A stretch of 64,000 nucleotides of DNA, from assembly GCF_003289645.1 (NCBI RefSeq), contig NZ_QLYX01000001.1, positions 248,001 to 312,000 of the forward strand. The letters are read 5' to 3'. Position 1 is the first letter of the stretch; every line of letters begins with the position of its first letter. The stretch comes from Actinomadura craniellae. Its GTDB lineage: Bacteria; Actinomycetota; Actinomycetes; Streptosporangiales; Streptosporangiaceae. The position numbers were made by a program, and so were the translations under genes. Under the pieces are notes generated by a model. It was not told the origin of the DNA and ran no database searches. It saw nothing but the letters and a program-made list of their open reading frames with translations. Positions 53,003-60,676 of the stretch are shown in pieces.

Positions 53003-54307
53003 ATGGACGCATCCCCCCGAATCGAGGCGGCGCCCCCGGCGAACGGGCTGGTCGGGCTGCTCACCGGCAACCGCGACTTCCGGCGCCTGTGGCTGGGTAA
53101 CCTGATCAGCGTCTGCGGCGGCTGGTTCAGCGCGGTCGCGGTGTTCGCGATGGTCTACGAGCACAGCGGCGCGGCCCTGGCCGCGGGAGCGACCCTGGCC
53201 CTGCGCTACCTGCCCGGCCTGCTGATCGGGCCCTGGGGCGGTGTCCTCGCCGACCGCGCCGACCGCCGGACGATCATGCTGGCCGGGGACGCGGTACTGG
53301 CCGTGCTGGCACTGAGCTTCCTGCTCGCCGACGGCCCCCGGACACTCTGGCTGGTCTACCCGCTGACGTTCCTGTCCGCCGGGGCGGGCTTCGTCTTCCA
53401 GGCGGCCCGCAGCGCCTGGATGCCCTCCCTGGTCCGGCCCGAGGAGTACGTGCTCTACTCGGCGGCCGTCCAGGTCAACGGGCTACTGTTCCAGGCGGTG
53501 GGCGGGCTGGCCGGTGCCGCCGTCATCGGGCTGCTGGGCTGGCGCTGGGCGTTCGTGGTCAACGCGCTGTCCTTCGCGGTGTCCTTCCTGCTCACCGCGC
53601 GGGTGAAACGGGGCGACCGACGTGGTGCCACCGGCCCGGCACCCGGCTGGGCCGCGGCCTTCCGGGAGGGGGTGCGCACCGCCCGCAGGGTCCGGATCAT
53701 CGCGGCCCTGCTCTGGCTCGAGGCCGTCTTCTGTCTGGGCCTGGGCGGCACGATCACCGCGATGACCTACCTGGCCCTGCACGTCCACGACCTCGGCGAC
53801 GGCGGCACCGGCTGGTTCTACGCCGTCCAGGGCACGGTCGGAGCGGTGACGCTGGTGGCGCTCGCCCCCCGGCTGCAGCGGATGCGCCCCCGGGCCAGAC
53901 TGGCCGTCGTCGGCCTGTCCTGCCTCGGCGAGGGCCTGTGCACCGCGCTGCTCGGCCTGCCCGCCTCCGCCGCGGGCGCCCTGGTGCTCTGGGGGTGCGC
54001 GGCGCTGGCCGAGGTCGTCTACGGGCCCACCGCCATCGCCGCGCTGCTGGCCGCCGCGGGCAACGAGACGCGCGGCCGGGTCATGTCGCTGTGGAGCGCC
54101 GTCGCCACCACGAGCCTCGCCGTCTCGGCCTTCACCACCGGCGCCCTGCTCGGCGCCCTCGGCCACCGGACCCTGCTGCTCCTGCTCGGCACGCTGATGG
54201 CCGCGCCCGGCGCGATCTGGCTGGCGGCCCTGGCGTCCGGCCGCATCGACCTCCCCCAGCAGGAGCACTCCGGCCACCTACACGGCGAGCACCGGAAGAG
54301 CCCCTGA
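53003..54307 (+). CDS. MFS exporter, EntS-like (MFS_3 group), 434 aa
   Basis: The protein has about twelve hydrophobic helices and the MFS loop motif GVLADRADRRTIMLAGD between helices 2 and 3. The overall pattern (NRDFRRLWLGNLISVCGGWF at the start) is the EntS/multidrug group, which includes siderophore exporters. The C-terminal cytoplasmic tail ends H-S-G-H-L-H-G-E-H, a His-rich run that could sense or buffer metal. ATG 53003 is chosen over an upstream ATG that lies inside the Zur-like site. It is divergent from the RiPP unit and shares its operator, so it likely exports the mature peptide product. Confidence 0.88.
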   Translation: MDASPRIEAAPPANGLVGLLTGNRDFRRLWLGNLISVCGGWFSAVAVFAMVYEHSGAALAAGATLALRYLPGLLIGPWGGVLADRADRRTIMLAGDAVLAVLALSFLLADGPRTLWLVYPLTFLSAGAGFVFQAARSAWMPSLVRPEEYVLYSAAVQVNGLLFQAVGGLAGAAVIGLLGWRWAFVVNALSFAVSFLLTARVKRGDRRGATGPAPGWAAAFREGVRTARRVRIIAALLWLEAVFCLGLGGTITAMTYLALHVHDLGDGGTGWFYAVQGTVGAVTLVALAPRLQRMRPRARLAVVGLSCLGEGLCTALLGLPASAAGALVLWGCAALAEVVYGPTAIAALLAAAGNETRGRVMSLWSAVATTSLAVSAFTTGALLGALGHRTLLLLLGTLMAAPGAIWLAALASGRIDLPQQEHSGHLHGEHRKSP

Positions 54308-54448
54308 CCACCGGCCACGGGACGGCAGGCCGAACGGTCGGTGGCCGGATTCCCCGGCGACTTCATCACCGAGGGTCGGTATTCGGCGACATGTCCGGGG
54401 CGTTCTCGCCCGCTGAGGGCATCGGGCCCCGGGGGTGGTTCTGGCAGG

Positions 54449-55594
54449 TCAGCTGCCGGTGGGGGGTGGTGGAGTCCAGCGGGCCGTTGCCGTCGGGACG
54501 CCGTGGGCGGCTTTGAGTTCTTCGGGGATGGCGTAGTGCATGACGCGGCCGCGTGTCAGGGACGACAGTTCCAGTGTCGTCACCAGGCGGCCGAGCCGGT
54601 CGGAGAGCTGGGCCGCCCAGGGGCCGCGGTCCTCGAATCGTTCGATCGTTCCCAGCAGCATGGGGGCGATCTTGGTGATGGTGTCCCAGCGGGAGCGGGG
54701 GACCTGAAGCCAGTCGGCGGCGGTGTCGCCGACCAGGAAGCGGATGAGGGCGGGCACGGCGGGATCCAGGAGGGTTCCGGGGACGACCTGTTCGTACATG
54801 TCGATGAGTTGTCGTGTCAGGTGCGCCCCCTCGGTGGAGGGGCCCATGTGGCGGAGCATGTACCGGTCGGAGAACTCCCGGGCCGCCTGCAGGTCGGGAG
54901 GTATGGTCGCCGGGTCGCAGCCGAGGATCGTTCCCACGACCCGCCAGGCGTAGTAGTAGGCCTCGGCGCCCTCGGGGGTGATGTGGACGCCCAGCCGGTG
55001 CAGCGCGTCCAGGACCTGGATGCTGAACATCATCAGCCCGCCGAGCATGTCCTCCTGGCAGATGGGGACGGGCTCGGGCCAGCGCCCCTCCTGCTGGAGG
55101 TGGCGCCGGATGGAGGCGTGCAGCAGCCGGACCTTCTGCGCCGCCGGCAGGAACCGCCCGCCGGCCTCGAACGCGTCCGGCTGCAGGAGGTAGACGGTGA
55201 ACTGGCCGGTCTCGGCCATCCGCCGGGCGGGGTAGGCCAGCGAGTGCGTCGCCGACAGCAGCCGGGCCACATGCGGGACCACGTAACAGGCCGGCATCGC
55301 CGCGAACGACAGCGCGGTGGAGATGTGCACGTCGTTGTCGATGAAGAACTGCCGGGCCTGCTCCATGACCGCCCAGTCGACCCACTCGGGTGGAGTCGCG
55401 GTGGCCTGCAGGTAGTCGCGGGCGGCGTCCGGCAGCCCCTCCGGCAGCGCCTGCCCGGAGGTGGTGAACCAGCGCATGAGCGTGTTGAACCTGGACACCT
55501 GCCCGCTGGTGAACAGGGCTTCGACGGTCGCGTCGGCCAGCTCGTCACCTTTCAGCCGCAGCTCGTCCATGGCGGTGTCGGTGTACTCGATCAT
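54449..55594 (-). CDS. MpaB-type (DUF2236/latex-clearing-protein family) oxygenase, 381 aa
   Basis: The family fold is indicated by the conserved RFNTLMRWFTTSGQALPEGL and WVDWAVMEQARQFFIDNDVHI blocks, the R-M-A-E-T-G helix, and VRLLHASIRRHL. MpaB and latex-clearing proteins bind heme b and cleave polyprenyl chains or act in secondary metabolism. A proximal His cannot be assigned with certainty. ATG 55594 overlaps the preceding polyprenyl synthase gene by 50 bp and has GAGGCGACC upstream. The product is therefore likely to oxidise a polyprenyl substrate made by that synthase. No export signal is seen. Confidence 0.82.
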   Translation of the reverse strand: MIEYTDTAMDELRLKGDELADATVEALFTSGQVSRFNTLMRWFTTSGQALPEGLPDAARDYLQATATPPEWVDWAVMEQARQFFIDNDVHISTALSFAAMPACYVVPHVARLLSATHSLAYPARRMAETGQFTVYLLQPDAFEAGGRFLPAAQKVRLLHASIRRHLQQEGRWPEPVPICQEDMLGGLMMFSIQVLDALHRLGVHITPEGAEAYYYAWRVVGTILGCDPATIPPDLQAAREFSDRYMLRHMGPSTEGAHLTRQLIDMYEQVVPGTLLDPAVPALIRFLVGDTAADWLQVPRSRWDTITKIAPMLLGTIERFEDRGPWAAQLSDRLGRLVTTLELSSLTRGRVMHYAIPEELKAAHGVPTATARWTPPPPTGS

Positions 55595-56582
55595 CGGCGG
55601 TCGCCTCGCAGATCAGTCGGGTCAGGGCAGGGACGGTGTCCGGCGCCAGGCGGGCCCGCTCCAGCGCCGTTCGTGCGGACTCGGCGCGTTCGTCGATCAT
55701 CTGCCGCACCCGGGCAGGTGCCCCCGACCGCTGCATGATCTCTCTGATCGCGGCGGCGTCGGCGGCGGTGATCTCCCTCCCGCCGGCGAGCAGGTTCTGC
55801 AGGTGTCGCCGGTCCGGAGGGGGCGCCAGGTCCAGCGTGAGGGCGAGCAGCGCGGTCGGTGTGCGGCCGGTCAGGTCGTCCAGGCACGACTTGCCGGTCT
55901 GCGCGGGGTCGCCGAACACGTCCTGTAGGTCGTCCCGCAGCTGGAACGCCTCGCCGAGCGGACGCGCGTAGGCGGCCAGCGCCTTCAGCATCGTGGTGCC
56001 GGCACCACCCAGCACGGCGCCGATCAGCAAGGGGTGCTCGATCGTGTAGGAGCCGGTCTTGAACCTCACGATCGCCAGGGAACGGGCCACATCGGGGGTG
56101 AGCCCGGTGCGCAGGAGCTCCAGGCACTCGCCGGCCACCAGCTCGCGGGCCATCGTCGTCCACAACGGAATGGCGCGGGCCAGGAACGTTCGCGGCAGGC
56201 CCGAGGTATGGAACAGCTGTCCCGCCCACGCCATCAACAGATCGCCGATCAGGACGGCCAGGCCGTCACCGAGTTTCTCGTGCGCCGTCGCCCGGCCCCG
56301 CCGCAGCGGGCTGTGGTCGATGAGGTCGTCGTGGACGATGGCCGCCGCGTGCACCAGTTCCAACGCCGCGGCCGCACGGACTATCCCGTCGGTGTCGGGC
56401 TGTCCCGACGCTCGCCACCCCCAGTAGCAGAACGCCGGACGGATCCGCTTGCCCCCGGCGACCGAGATGCGCATCTGCTCGGCGACCGGCGCCAGCTCTC
56501 CGTCCAGCGCCAGTAGCTCGGCGATCTCGCTTTCGACGAACTCCGCCAGCATCCGATCGACCCGGAGCCGAAGGTCACCCAT
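55545..56582 (-). CDS. Polyprenyl diphosphate synthase (GGPP/FPP-type), 345 aa
   Basis: Both aspartate-rich motifs are present: IVHDDLIDHSPLRRG (first, D-D-x-x-D) and FQLRDDLQDVFGD (second). GGKRIRPAFCYW provides the diphosphate-binding Lys/Arg. It condenses IPP with allylic diphosphates. Size fits a short- or medium-chain trans synthase. The residue before the first motif suggests C15-C25 but is not decisive. ATG 56582 overlaps the stop of a small upstream gene. With the MpaB gene it forms a tight three-gene unit, and no terpene cyclase is present. Confidence 0.92.
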   Translation of the reverse strand: MGDLRLRVDRMLAEFVESEIAELLALDGELAPVAEQMRISVAGGKRIRPAFCYWGWRASGQPDTDGIVRAAAALELVHAAAIVHDDLIDHSPLRRGRATAHEKLGDGLAVLIGDLLMAWAGQLFHTSGLPRTFLARAIPLWTTMARELVAGECLELLRTGLTPDVARSLAIVRFKTGSYTIEHPLLIGAVLGGAGTTMLKALAAYARPLGEAFQLRDDLQDVFGDPAQTGKSCLDDLTGRTPTALLALTLDLAPPPDRRHLQNLLAGGREITAADAAAIREIMQRSGAPARVRQMIDERAESARTALERARLAPDTVPALTRLICEATADDRVHRHRHGRAAAER

Positions 56583-56853
56583 CGGAGTTCCGCTCGACGA
56601 CCCGCCGGGCGATCACCTCCATGTGCGCGTGTGGCAGGTGCCCGGTACGCCTGAGCGCCAGCGCACCCCGCGCCCGCAGCTCCTCCCGCACCGCCTCCAG
56701 CCCGGGAAGACGCCGGACCGTGCTCCGCATCCCTCCCATCACCAGATCGGCCACCCCGGCCGCCAGATAGATCACCTCGTCCTGCGGCCTGACGCGTTCA
56801 CCTGGCTTCACGGGCACTCTCCGTTCCCTGGACAACACCGTCAGCCATGACAC
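56575..56853 (-). CDS. Small hypothetical protein upstream of the polyprenyl synthase, about 92 aa
   Basis: The frame is RVRPQDEVIYLAAGVADLVMG (a possible hydrophobic helix), a Leu/Arg/Glu-rich coiled middle, and HAHMEVIARRVVERNSDG. The stop overlaps the polyprenyl synthase start by 8 bp, so the pair is translationally coupled. I start at GTG 56853 with GACGGA nearby. A longer start to 56931 is open, but the upstream sequence is AT-rich and promoter-like (TAATGAATCAATC). I do not recognise a family. It may be a partner that shapes chain length or substrate handling. That is a guess from position only. Confidence 0.6.
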   Translation of the reverse strand: MSWLTVLSRERRVPVKPGERVRPQDEVIYLAAGVADLVMGGMRSTVRRLPGLEAVREELRARGALALRRTGHLPHAHMEVIARRVVERNSDG

Positions 56854-57097
56854 TCCGTCGGCATTACACAGCGCGATTGATTCATTACATTTATCGCTCG
56901 GCAGTGAGGACATACTGGCCTCGAAGCGCACCCCCGCATGGGCCTGGAGCTCCTCGCCAAAACCCGCCTGCGCGTGGTCGAGGACACCACGCCCGATTCC
57001 ATGATCGACCGTCGAGAACTCACCGCTTGACCTGCAACAGCAGGATTACGCGGCAGCCGGCTCATGCACCACGTCCGCTGGACGTGACCTATCTGTG

Positions 57098-57133
57098 AGG
57101 TGCCCTGGACCTTCCGGAAGGTCCAGGGCACCT
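57098..57133. terminator. Perfect 36-bp palindrome, terminator of the DUF1152 gene
   Basis: AGGTGCCCTGGACCTTCC (57098-57115) is followed directly by its complement (57116-57133), starting 19 bp beyond the DUF1152 stop codon. The remaining DNA to 56854 shows only the small-gene promoter and a short 30-codon frame of doubtful coding value. Confidence 0.75.
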
Positions 57134-57151
57134 CAGTCCTGGGAGTAGAGA

Positions 57152-58240
57152 TCAGCGGATGGGCCGGGTCGCCCAGATCGGTGGTAGGTGGTGGGCCGGC
57201 CGGGTGGCGATGAGGTGGGCACGCAGGTGTCCGGTCATGGTGGCGGACAGGTTCAGGACTTCGGCCAGGCGGCGGAAGGTGAGGAAGTCGATTCCGCGTG
57301 CGGCGGCGTCGCGTTCGTAGGCGCGGGCCTCGTCGTCGATGTCCTTGGTGATGGCGGTGGGGCCGGCGGGCGGGGTCCTGGTGGCCTTGGCCCGTTCGTA
57401 GTCGATTTCGGAGAAGCCGCACAGGGTGCGCATGGTCTCTTCGGCCTGGTGCAGGGAGGTCGTGTGCCGCAGGGCCTGGGCCGGGGTGTTGATGGCCAGG
57501 GCTCGGGTGAGGGCGAGGCGGTGGACGTCGGAGCTGTGCTCGGTAAGGGCGACCGGTAGGCCGCCGTCCCGGATTTCGGCGGTGCCGCGGGCACCGCGCG
57601 CGGCTGCGGCCAGCAGGGCGGTCGCTTCGGAGGGGTGCCAGTCGAAGACATGGGCATGGCGCTCGGCATCGGCGCGGTGGAGGCGGGTGGCGATGCGATC
57701 GCCTGCCCGTGCCAGCACCTGGTCTTCCGGGATTTCGCCGTCGAGTCCCGGCCCGGCGATCAGGACGTCCACCGGGATCCCGATGTCCTGGCAGGCGGAC
57801 AGCGCGAGCGCGTCGGCCAGGGGGCTGCGCAGCCCGGGTTCGTCGCCGTGGGCGAGGGCGTCCCCTCCGACGTCGATGATTTCGGCGCGGGGGGCGGCGA
57901 GCGAGGACGCAAGTTCACGGAGTTGGGTCCGCAGGCCCGTGGCGCCGCCGGTGGGGTCGAGGAGGACGAGGGTCGCGTCGATCTCGGCTGCGAGACGGGG
58001 CAGCGTGGACCCGGCCGGCGGGATCGGACGGGTGTCGGAGGTGATCGTGGTGACGTGCTCGCCGAGCCTGCGCAGGCCGGTGAAGTCGCTCGGGCTTCGG
58101 GGGCCGGGGAGCGGGTCGATGAGCAGGCGGTCCCAGGCGAGGGTCGCGATATGGGCGGGTTCGGTGCTGGTGGCGGTGTGGATGATGGCGGCGGCCAGGG
58201 AGTCGCCTCCGCCGCCGGCGGCCACGTAGAGCCGGGTCAC
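57152..58240 (-). CDS. DUF1152 family protein, 362 aa
   Basis: The protein starts VTRLYVAAGGGGDSLAAAII, the glycine-rich nucleotide-binding-like loop of DUF1152, and has IDVGGDALAHGDEPGLRSPLADALALSA, the most conserved segment of the family, with Asp/His residues that might bind metal. It shares weak features with flavoproteins and polyketide-hydrolase-like proteins, but no reaction is established. The GTG at 58240 is chosen since the family normally starts at this Thr-Arg-Leu-Tyr. It is divergent from the GntR regulator, and the operator at 58290-58305 probably controls it. Confidence 0.8.
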   Translation of the reverse strand: MTRLYVAAGGGGDSLAAAIIHTATSTEPAHIATLAWDRLLIDPLPGPRSPSDFTGLRRLGEHVTTITSDTRPIPPAGSTLPRLAAEIDATLVLLDPTGGATGLRTQLRELASSLAAPRAEIIDVGGDALAHGDEPGLRSPLADALALSACQDIGIPVDVLIAGPGLDGEIPEDQVLARAGDRIATRLHRADAERHAHVFDWHPSEATALLAAAARGARGTAEIRDGGLPVALTEHSSDVHRLALTRALAINTPAQALRHTTSLHQAEETMRTLCGFSEIDYERAKATRTPPAGPTAITKDIDDEARAYERDAAARGIDFLTFRRLAEVLNLSATMTGHLRAHLIATRPAHHLPPIWATRPIR

Positions 58241-58289
58241 GGGTTGCACTCTAGGTCCCGGGGCGTAGCCGATGGCCAGTAGGGTGGCC

Positions 58290-58305
58290 GGTGGCATTAT
58301 CCACT
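58290..58305. promoter_or_regulatory. GntR autoregulatory operator overlapping a leaderless promoter
   Basis: GGTGGC-ATTA-TCCACT keeps the arms of the downstream operators (AGTGGC-N4-GCCACT). It contains CATTAT as a -10 element 7-12 bases before the GTG at 58307, so the mRNA may be leaderless. Confidence 0.5.
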
Positions 58306-58306
58306 T

Positions 58307-59068
58307 GTGAGTGAGGCAGGAGCGATGCCGGAGCTGGAGCAGGCCCTACCGAAGTACTTGCAGATCGCGGGACACATCCGTGACCGGATCCTGCGTGGTG
58401 ATCTCCAGCCGGGAGACGAGGTCCCGTCCGAGCGGCAGATCGCGGCGGAGTGGAAAGTCTCGCGCCCGACCGCGACGAAGGCCCTCGAGGCGTTGCGGGT
58501 GCAAGGGCTGGTGGAATCCCGGCGCGGGTCGGGAACCTACGTGCTCAACCGGTATGACCTGCATCGGCGGGCGCGCGAACGATACCAGAAGGCGGATGAG
58601 ACCGGCCGGATCTATCCGCCGAACGAGCGGGCGGAGATCGTGGCGGCCGAGATCGTCCAGGCGCCTCCGCATGTGGTCGAGGCGCTGGCACTGGACGGCG
58701 GGCAACGGGCGGTGCACCGGCACCGGATCACCTATCGCGATGATCGGCCGGTGGAGGTCTCCACGTCCTGGTACCCGGTGGCGATCGCGGACCGGGCGCC
58801 TCGGCTGACCGGGCGTGACCGGATCCGCGAGGGCACCCTCGCCTACGTGGAGAGCGCGACGGGCCGGCGGGCCCGGCACGCCTACGACCGGGTGGCCGCC
58901 CGGCTGGCTGGTGCGGAGGAACTGTCCGTGTTCGGCCTCTCCGGTCCGACGGCTGTGCTCGTCGTCCGGCATGTGGTGTTCGACATGGACGAACGGCCGC
59001 TGGAGTTCGCCGAGGCCGTGTACCCGCCCGACGCCTGGACCTACGAGCAGCAGTACACGATTCACTGA
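58307..59068 (+). CDS. GntR-family regulator, HutC/UTRA type, 253 aa
   Basis: The winged HTH (about 15-80) includes LPKYLQIAGHIRDRILRGDL, VPSERQIAAEWKVSRPTATK and LRVQGLVESRRGSGTYV. The UTRA ligand domain follows (about 95-245), with RYRITYRDD-like and VSTSWYPVAIADRAP segments. Regulators of this type control conjugative elements (KorSA-like), and also catabolic genes. GTG 58307 may be leaderless, and ATG 58325 is the alternative. It appears to bind 16-bp repeats at its own promoter and upstream of the small-gene operon that follows. Confidence 0.9.
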   Translation: MSEAGAMPELEQALPKYLQIAGHIRDRILRGDLQPGDEVPSERQIAAEWKVSRPTATKALEALRVQGLVESRRGSGTYVLNRYDLHRRARERYQKADETGRIYPPNERAEIVAAEIVQAPPHVVEALALDGGQRAVHRHRITYRDDRPVEVSTSWYPVAIADRAPRLTGRDRIREGTLAYVESATGRRARHAYDRVAARLAGAEELSVFGLSGPTAVLVVRHVVFDMDERPLEFAEAVYPPDAWTYEQQYTIH

Positions 59069-59108
59069 GCCCGGGCTGCCGGGTTCCTTGGAACCCCTTG
59101 CCGCTCCA

Positions 59109-59148
59109 AGTGGCCTATGCCACTCTACGAGAACTGGCCTATGCCACT
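59109..59148. promoter_or_regulatory. Two tandem GntR operator copies
   Basis: AGTGGCCTATGCCACT (59109-59124) and ACTGGCCTATGCCACT (59133-59148) differ at one base and are inverted repeats. The centres are 24 bp apart. A further AAGTGGCC half-site follows at about 59161. They precede the three-gene operon at 59208 and match the arms of the site at the regulator's own promoter. Confidence 0.75.
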
Positions 59149-59207
59149 ATCCAGAAGGTCAAGTGGCCAGGTCATCCGAAGTACGGGCGGATCACCAGTG
59201 AGGTGAG

Positions 59208-59333
59208 ATGAACGGAAGACGAGCGTCCAACGACTGTCCTCGGATCGGCTTGGCGGCCGTTGACCTGCCACGCGGCCTGGCCGGGACCCAGATCTGGCCG
59301 AACCGTCCGCCGATGGCGGTGGTGGAGCCGTGA
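59208..59333 (+). CDS. Small hypothetical protein, 41 aa
   Basis: The ORF starts at ATG 59208 behind GAGGTGAG and ends with GTGA overlapping the next gene. It reads MNGRRASNDCPRIGLAAVDL and ends P-P-M-A-V-V-E-P. No domain is recognised. The coupling and strong ribosome-binding site argue that it is translated. It is the first gene of a unit controlled by the paired GntR operators. Confidence 0.55.
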   Translation: MNGRRASNDCPRIGLAAVDLPRGLAGTQIWPNRPPMAVVEP

Positions 59334-59659
59334 CCCCCGCTCAGGTGCGGGCGGCCGAGAGTAAGGTCCGGCATCTGTCCCTGCTGTCGAAGCTGCTCCG
59401 GAACCTGGTCGGGCTCGGCGTCCCGGACCTGCCAGGAGTGGCGGTGACCTTGCGGGACGCGGTCCCGCGCGTGCTGTTCACCGGCCCGAACCTGCTGATG
59501 GACGTCCAGGTCGGCGACGACGGGCGAGAGTTCGTCTGCCGACCGCCGATCGACACGGCCGCCCCGCTGGCGGTGACGGACGTTGCCGGGGCCGCAGAGG
59601 TCATCGCCGAAGTGCTGCGCTCGTGCGCCACGGACCAGCCCGCGGGCGAACAGCGATGA
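59330..59659 (+). CDS. Hypothetical protein, 109 aa
   Basis: This protein has an N-terminal helix (PAQVRAAESKVRHLSLLSKL), then a beta-rich part with PGVAVTLRDAVPRVLFTG and VGDDGREFVCRPPID. I do not recognise the family. It starts with GTG at 59330 overlapping the small upstream gene, and its stop overlaps the ATG of the next gene. The three coupled genes behave as one operon under GntR control. Confidence 0.7.
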   Translation: MTPAQVRAAESKVRHLSLLSKLLRNLVGLGVPDLPGVAVTLRDAVPRVLFTGPNLLMDVQVGDDGREFVCRPPIDTAAPLAVTDVAGAAEVIAEVLRSCATDQPAGEQR

Positions 59660-59964
59660 CCACCGTAGCGACGGGCGAGGCCACGGCCGCTTCCGCCGTC
59701 CGGGAGTTACGGGCACGGTTTCCCGCGGCCGTAGTGTGGTTCGGCCCGTTCACCGGCCGGTGGTGGGCCATGGTCGGCACCGACCACGGCCCGCGCCTGG
59801 TGGAAGCGATCACCCCGGCCGAGTTGGGACGTGCGATCGCCTCCCCGGCGGCATGGCCCTGGCCGCGCCCCACGCCAAGGGGTGACGCAGAGCCAGAGCG
59901 GCACAGCCGCGGCGGCAGACCTGGAGGTCCCGGTGTACTGCCGAACGGGGTGTGGGCCTGGTGA
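59656..59964 (+). CDS. Hypothetical protein, 102 aa
   Basis: The ATG at 59656 overlaps the stop of the preceding gene. The sequence has VRELRARFPAAVVWFGPFTG and RWWAMVGTDHGPRLVEAITP, an aromatic-rich pattern seen in small actinomycete proteins next to GntR regulators and conjugation genes. The C-terminal third is low-complexity. Function is unknown. It is the last gene of the GntR-controlled operon. Confidence 0.65.
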   Translation: MTTVATGEATAASAVRELRARFPAAVVWFGPFTGRWWAMVGTDHGPRLVEAITPAELGRAIASPAAWPWPRPTPRGDAEPERHSRGGRPGGPGVLPNGVWAW

Positions 59965-60176
59965 GAACCCCACCATCCATCAAGCCGCATGAGTGAGCGC
60001 CCCCGCCCGGACGGCCATCCACGTGGCACCGCTTATGCCCACAGTGTGCTCGGCCGGTGAGAGAGCCGCCTCCCGGATCGGCCAGCCGAGGGTGCCTTCA
60101 CCTCGTGGAGGATCCGCCGTGGCTGCGGAACCGGCGGTAGTTCCGTGCCGTCCGGGTCGGGATCGGCTCGGTCATT

Positions 60177-60234
60177 GTCAAGTGAGCTTGACATCGCGAC
60201 GGGTGCCTTCTACCGTGTCAAGTGTACTTGACTT
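60177..60234. promoter_or_regulatory. Two inverted repeats flanking a promoter (operator of the HTH repressor)
   Basis: TGTCAAG-TGAG-CTTGACA (60177-60194) and TGTCAAG-TGTA-CTTGACT (60217-60234) are 40 bp apart. TTGACA (60189-60194) is a -35 and TACCGT (60212-60217) a -10 with a 17-bp spacer, so both repeats overlap the promoter. This arrangement fits autorepression by the HTH protein at 60673. Sequence 59965-60176 shows nothing else I can assign. Confidence 0.7.
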
Positions 60235-60256
60235 CGCGTTACAGGAAGGGCAGCTC

Positions 60257-60676
60257 GTGCAGGCACACGACGAGACCGGGGCCTATCAGGACTCGATCAA
60301 GACAACCGTTCGACTCGCACTCTGGACACTCGCCTGGGCGGCGACCCTCGCCCTGGCCAAGTTCGGTCCTGGGCTCTTGTGGGAATCGCGGCAATCGGTG
60401 GTGAGTTGGGCCGCGGTCGCCGTCAATCTCGTCGTCGGCATCGGATGGATCGTCGCCTTCGCGCGCTTTCTCCGAGCACAGGATGAGCTGCAGCGGAAGA
60501 TCGTGCAGGATGCGCTGGTGGTCACCCTCGGAGTGGGGTGGGTCGGCGGGTTCGCCTACGTCGTCACGGACGCCGCCGACCTCGTCGTCCAGGACGTCAA
60601 TATCGCGGTCTTCCCCGTGCTCCTGGGAGTCGTCTACTCGGTCGGCGTCCTCGTCGGCAAGATCAGGTACCGGTGA
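60257..60676 (+). CDS. Small membrane protein with four predicted helices, 139 aa
   Basis: GTG 60257 is preceded by AGGAAGG. Hydrophobic segments (about 20-38, 50-70, 85-105 and 115-135) flank short loops. The second loop (ARFLRAQDELQRKIVQDAL) is charged and helical. No enzyme or transporter signature is seen. Its stop overlaps the GTG of an HTH protein gene, a pairing that is common for small actinomycete and firmicute membrane proteins of unknown role. Both genes share the operator-flanked promoter. Confidence 0.75.
   Translation: MQAHDETGAYQDSIKTTVRLALWTLAWAATLALAKFGPGLLWESRQSVVSWAAVAVNLVVGIGWIVAFARFLRAQDELQRKIVQDALVVTLGVGWVGGFAYVVTDAADLVVQDVNIAVFPVLLGVVYSVGVLVGKIRYR

Noticed and set aside
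56938..57030. Thirty-codon frame starting MGLELLAKTRLRVVEDTTPD
   Set aside because: No ribosome-binding site and no recognisable domain. It may be a fragment of an old gene, but support is too weak to annotate.
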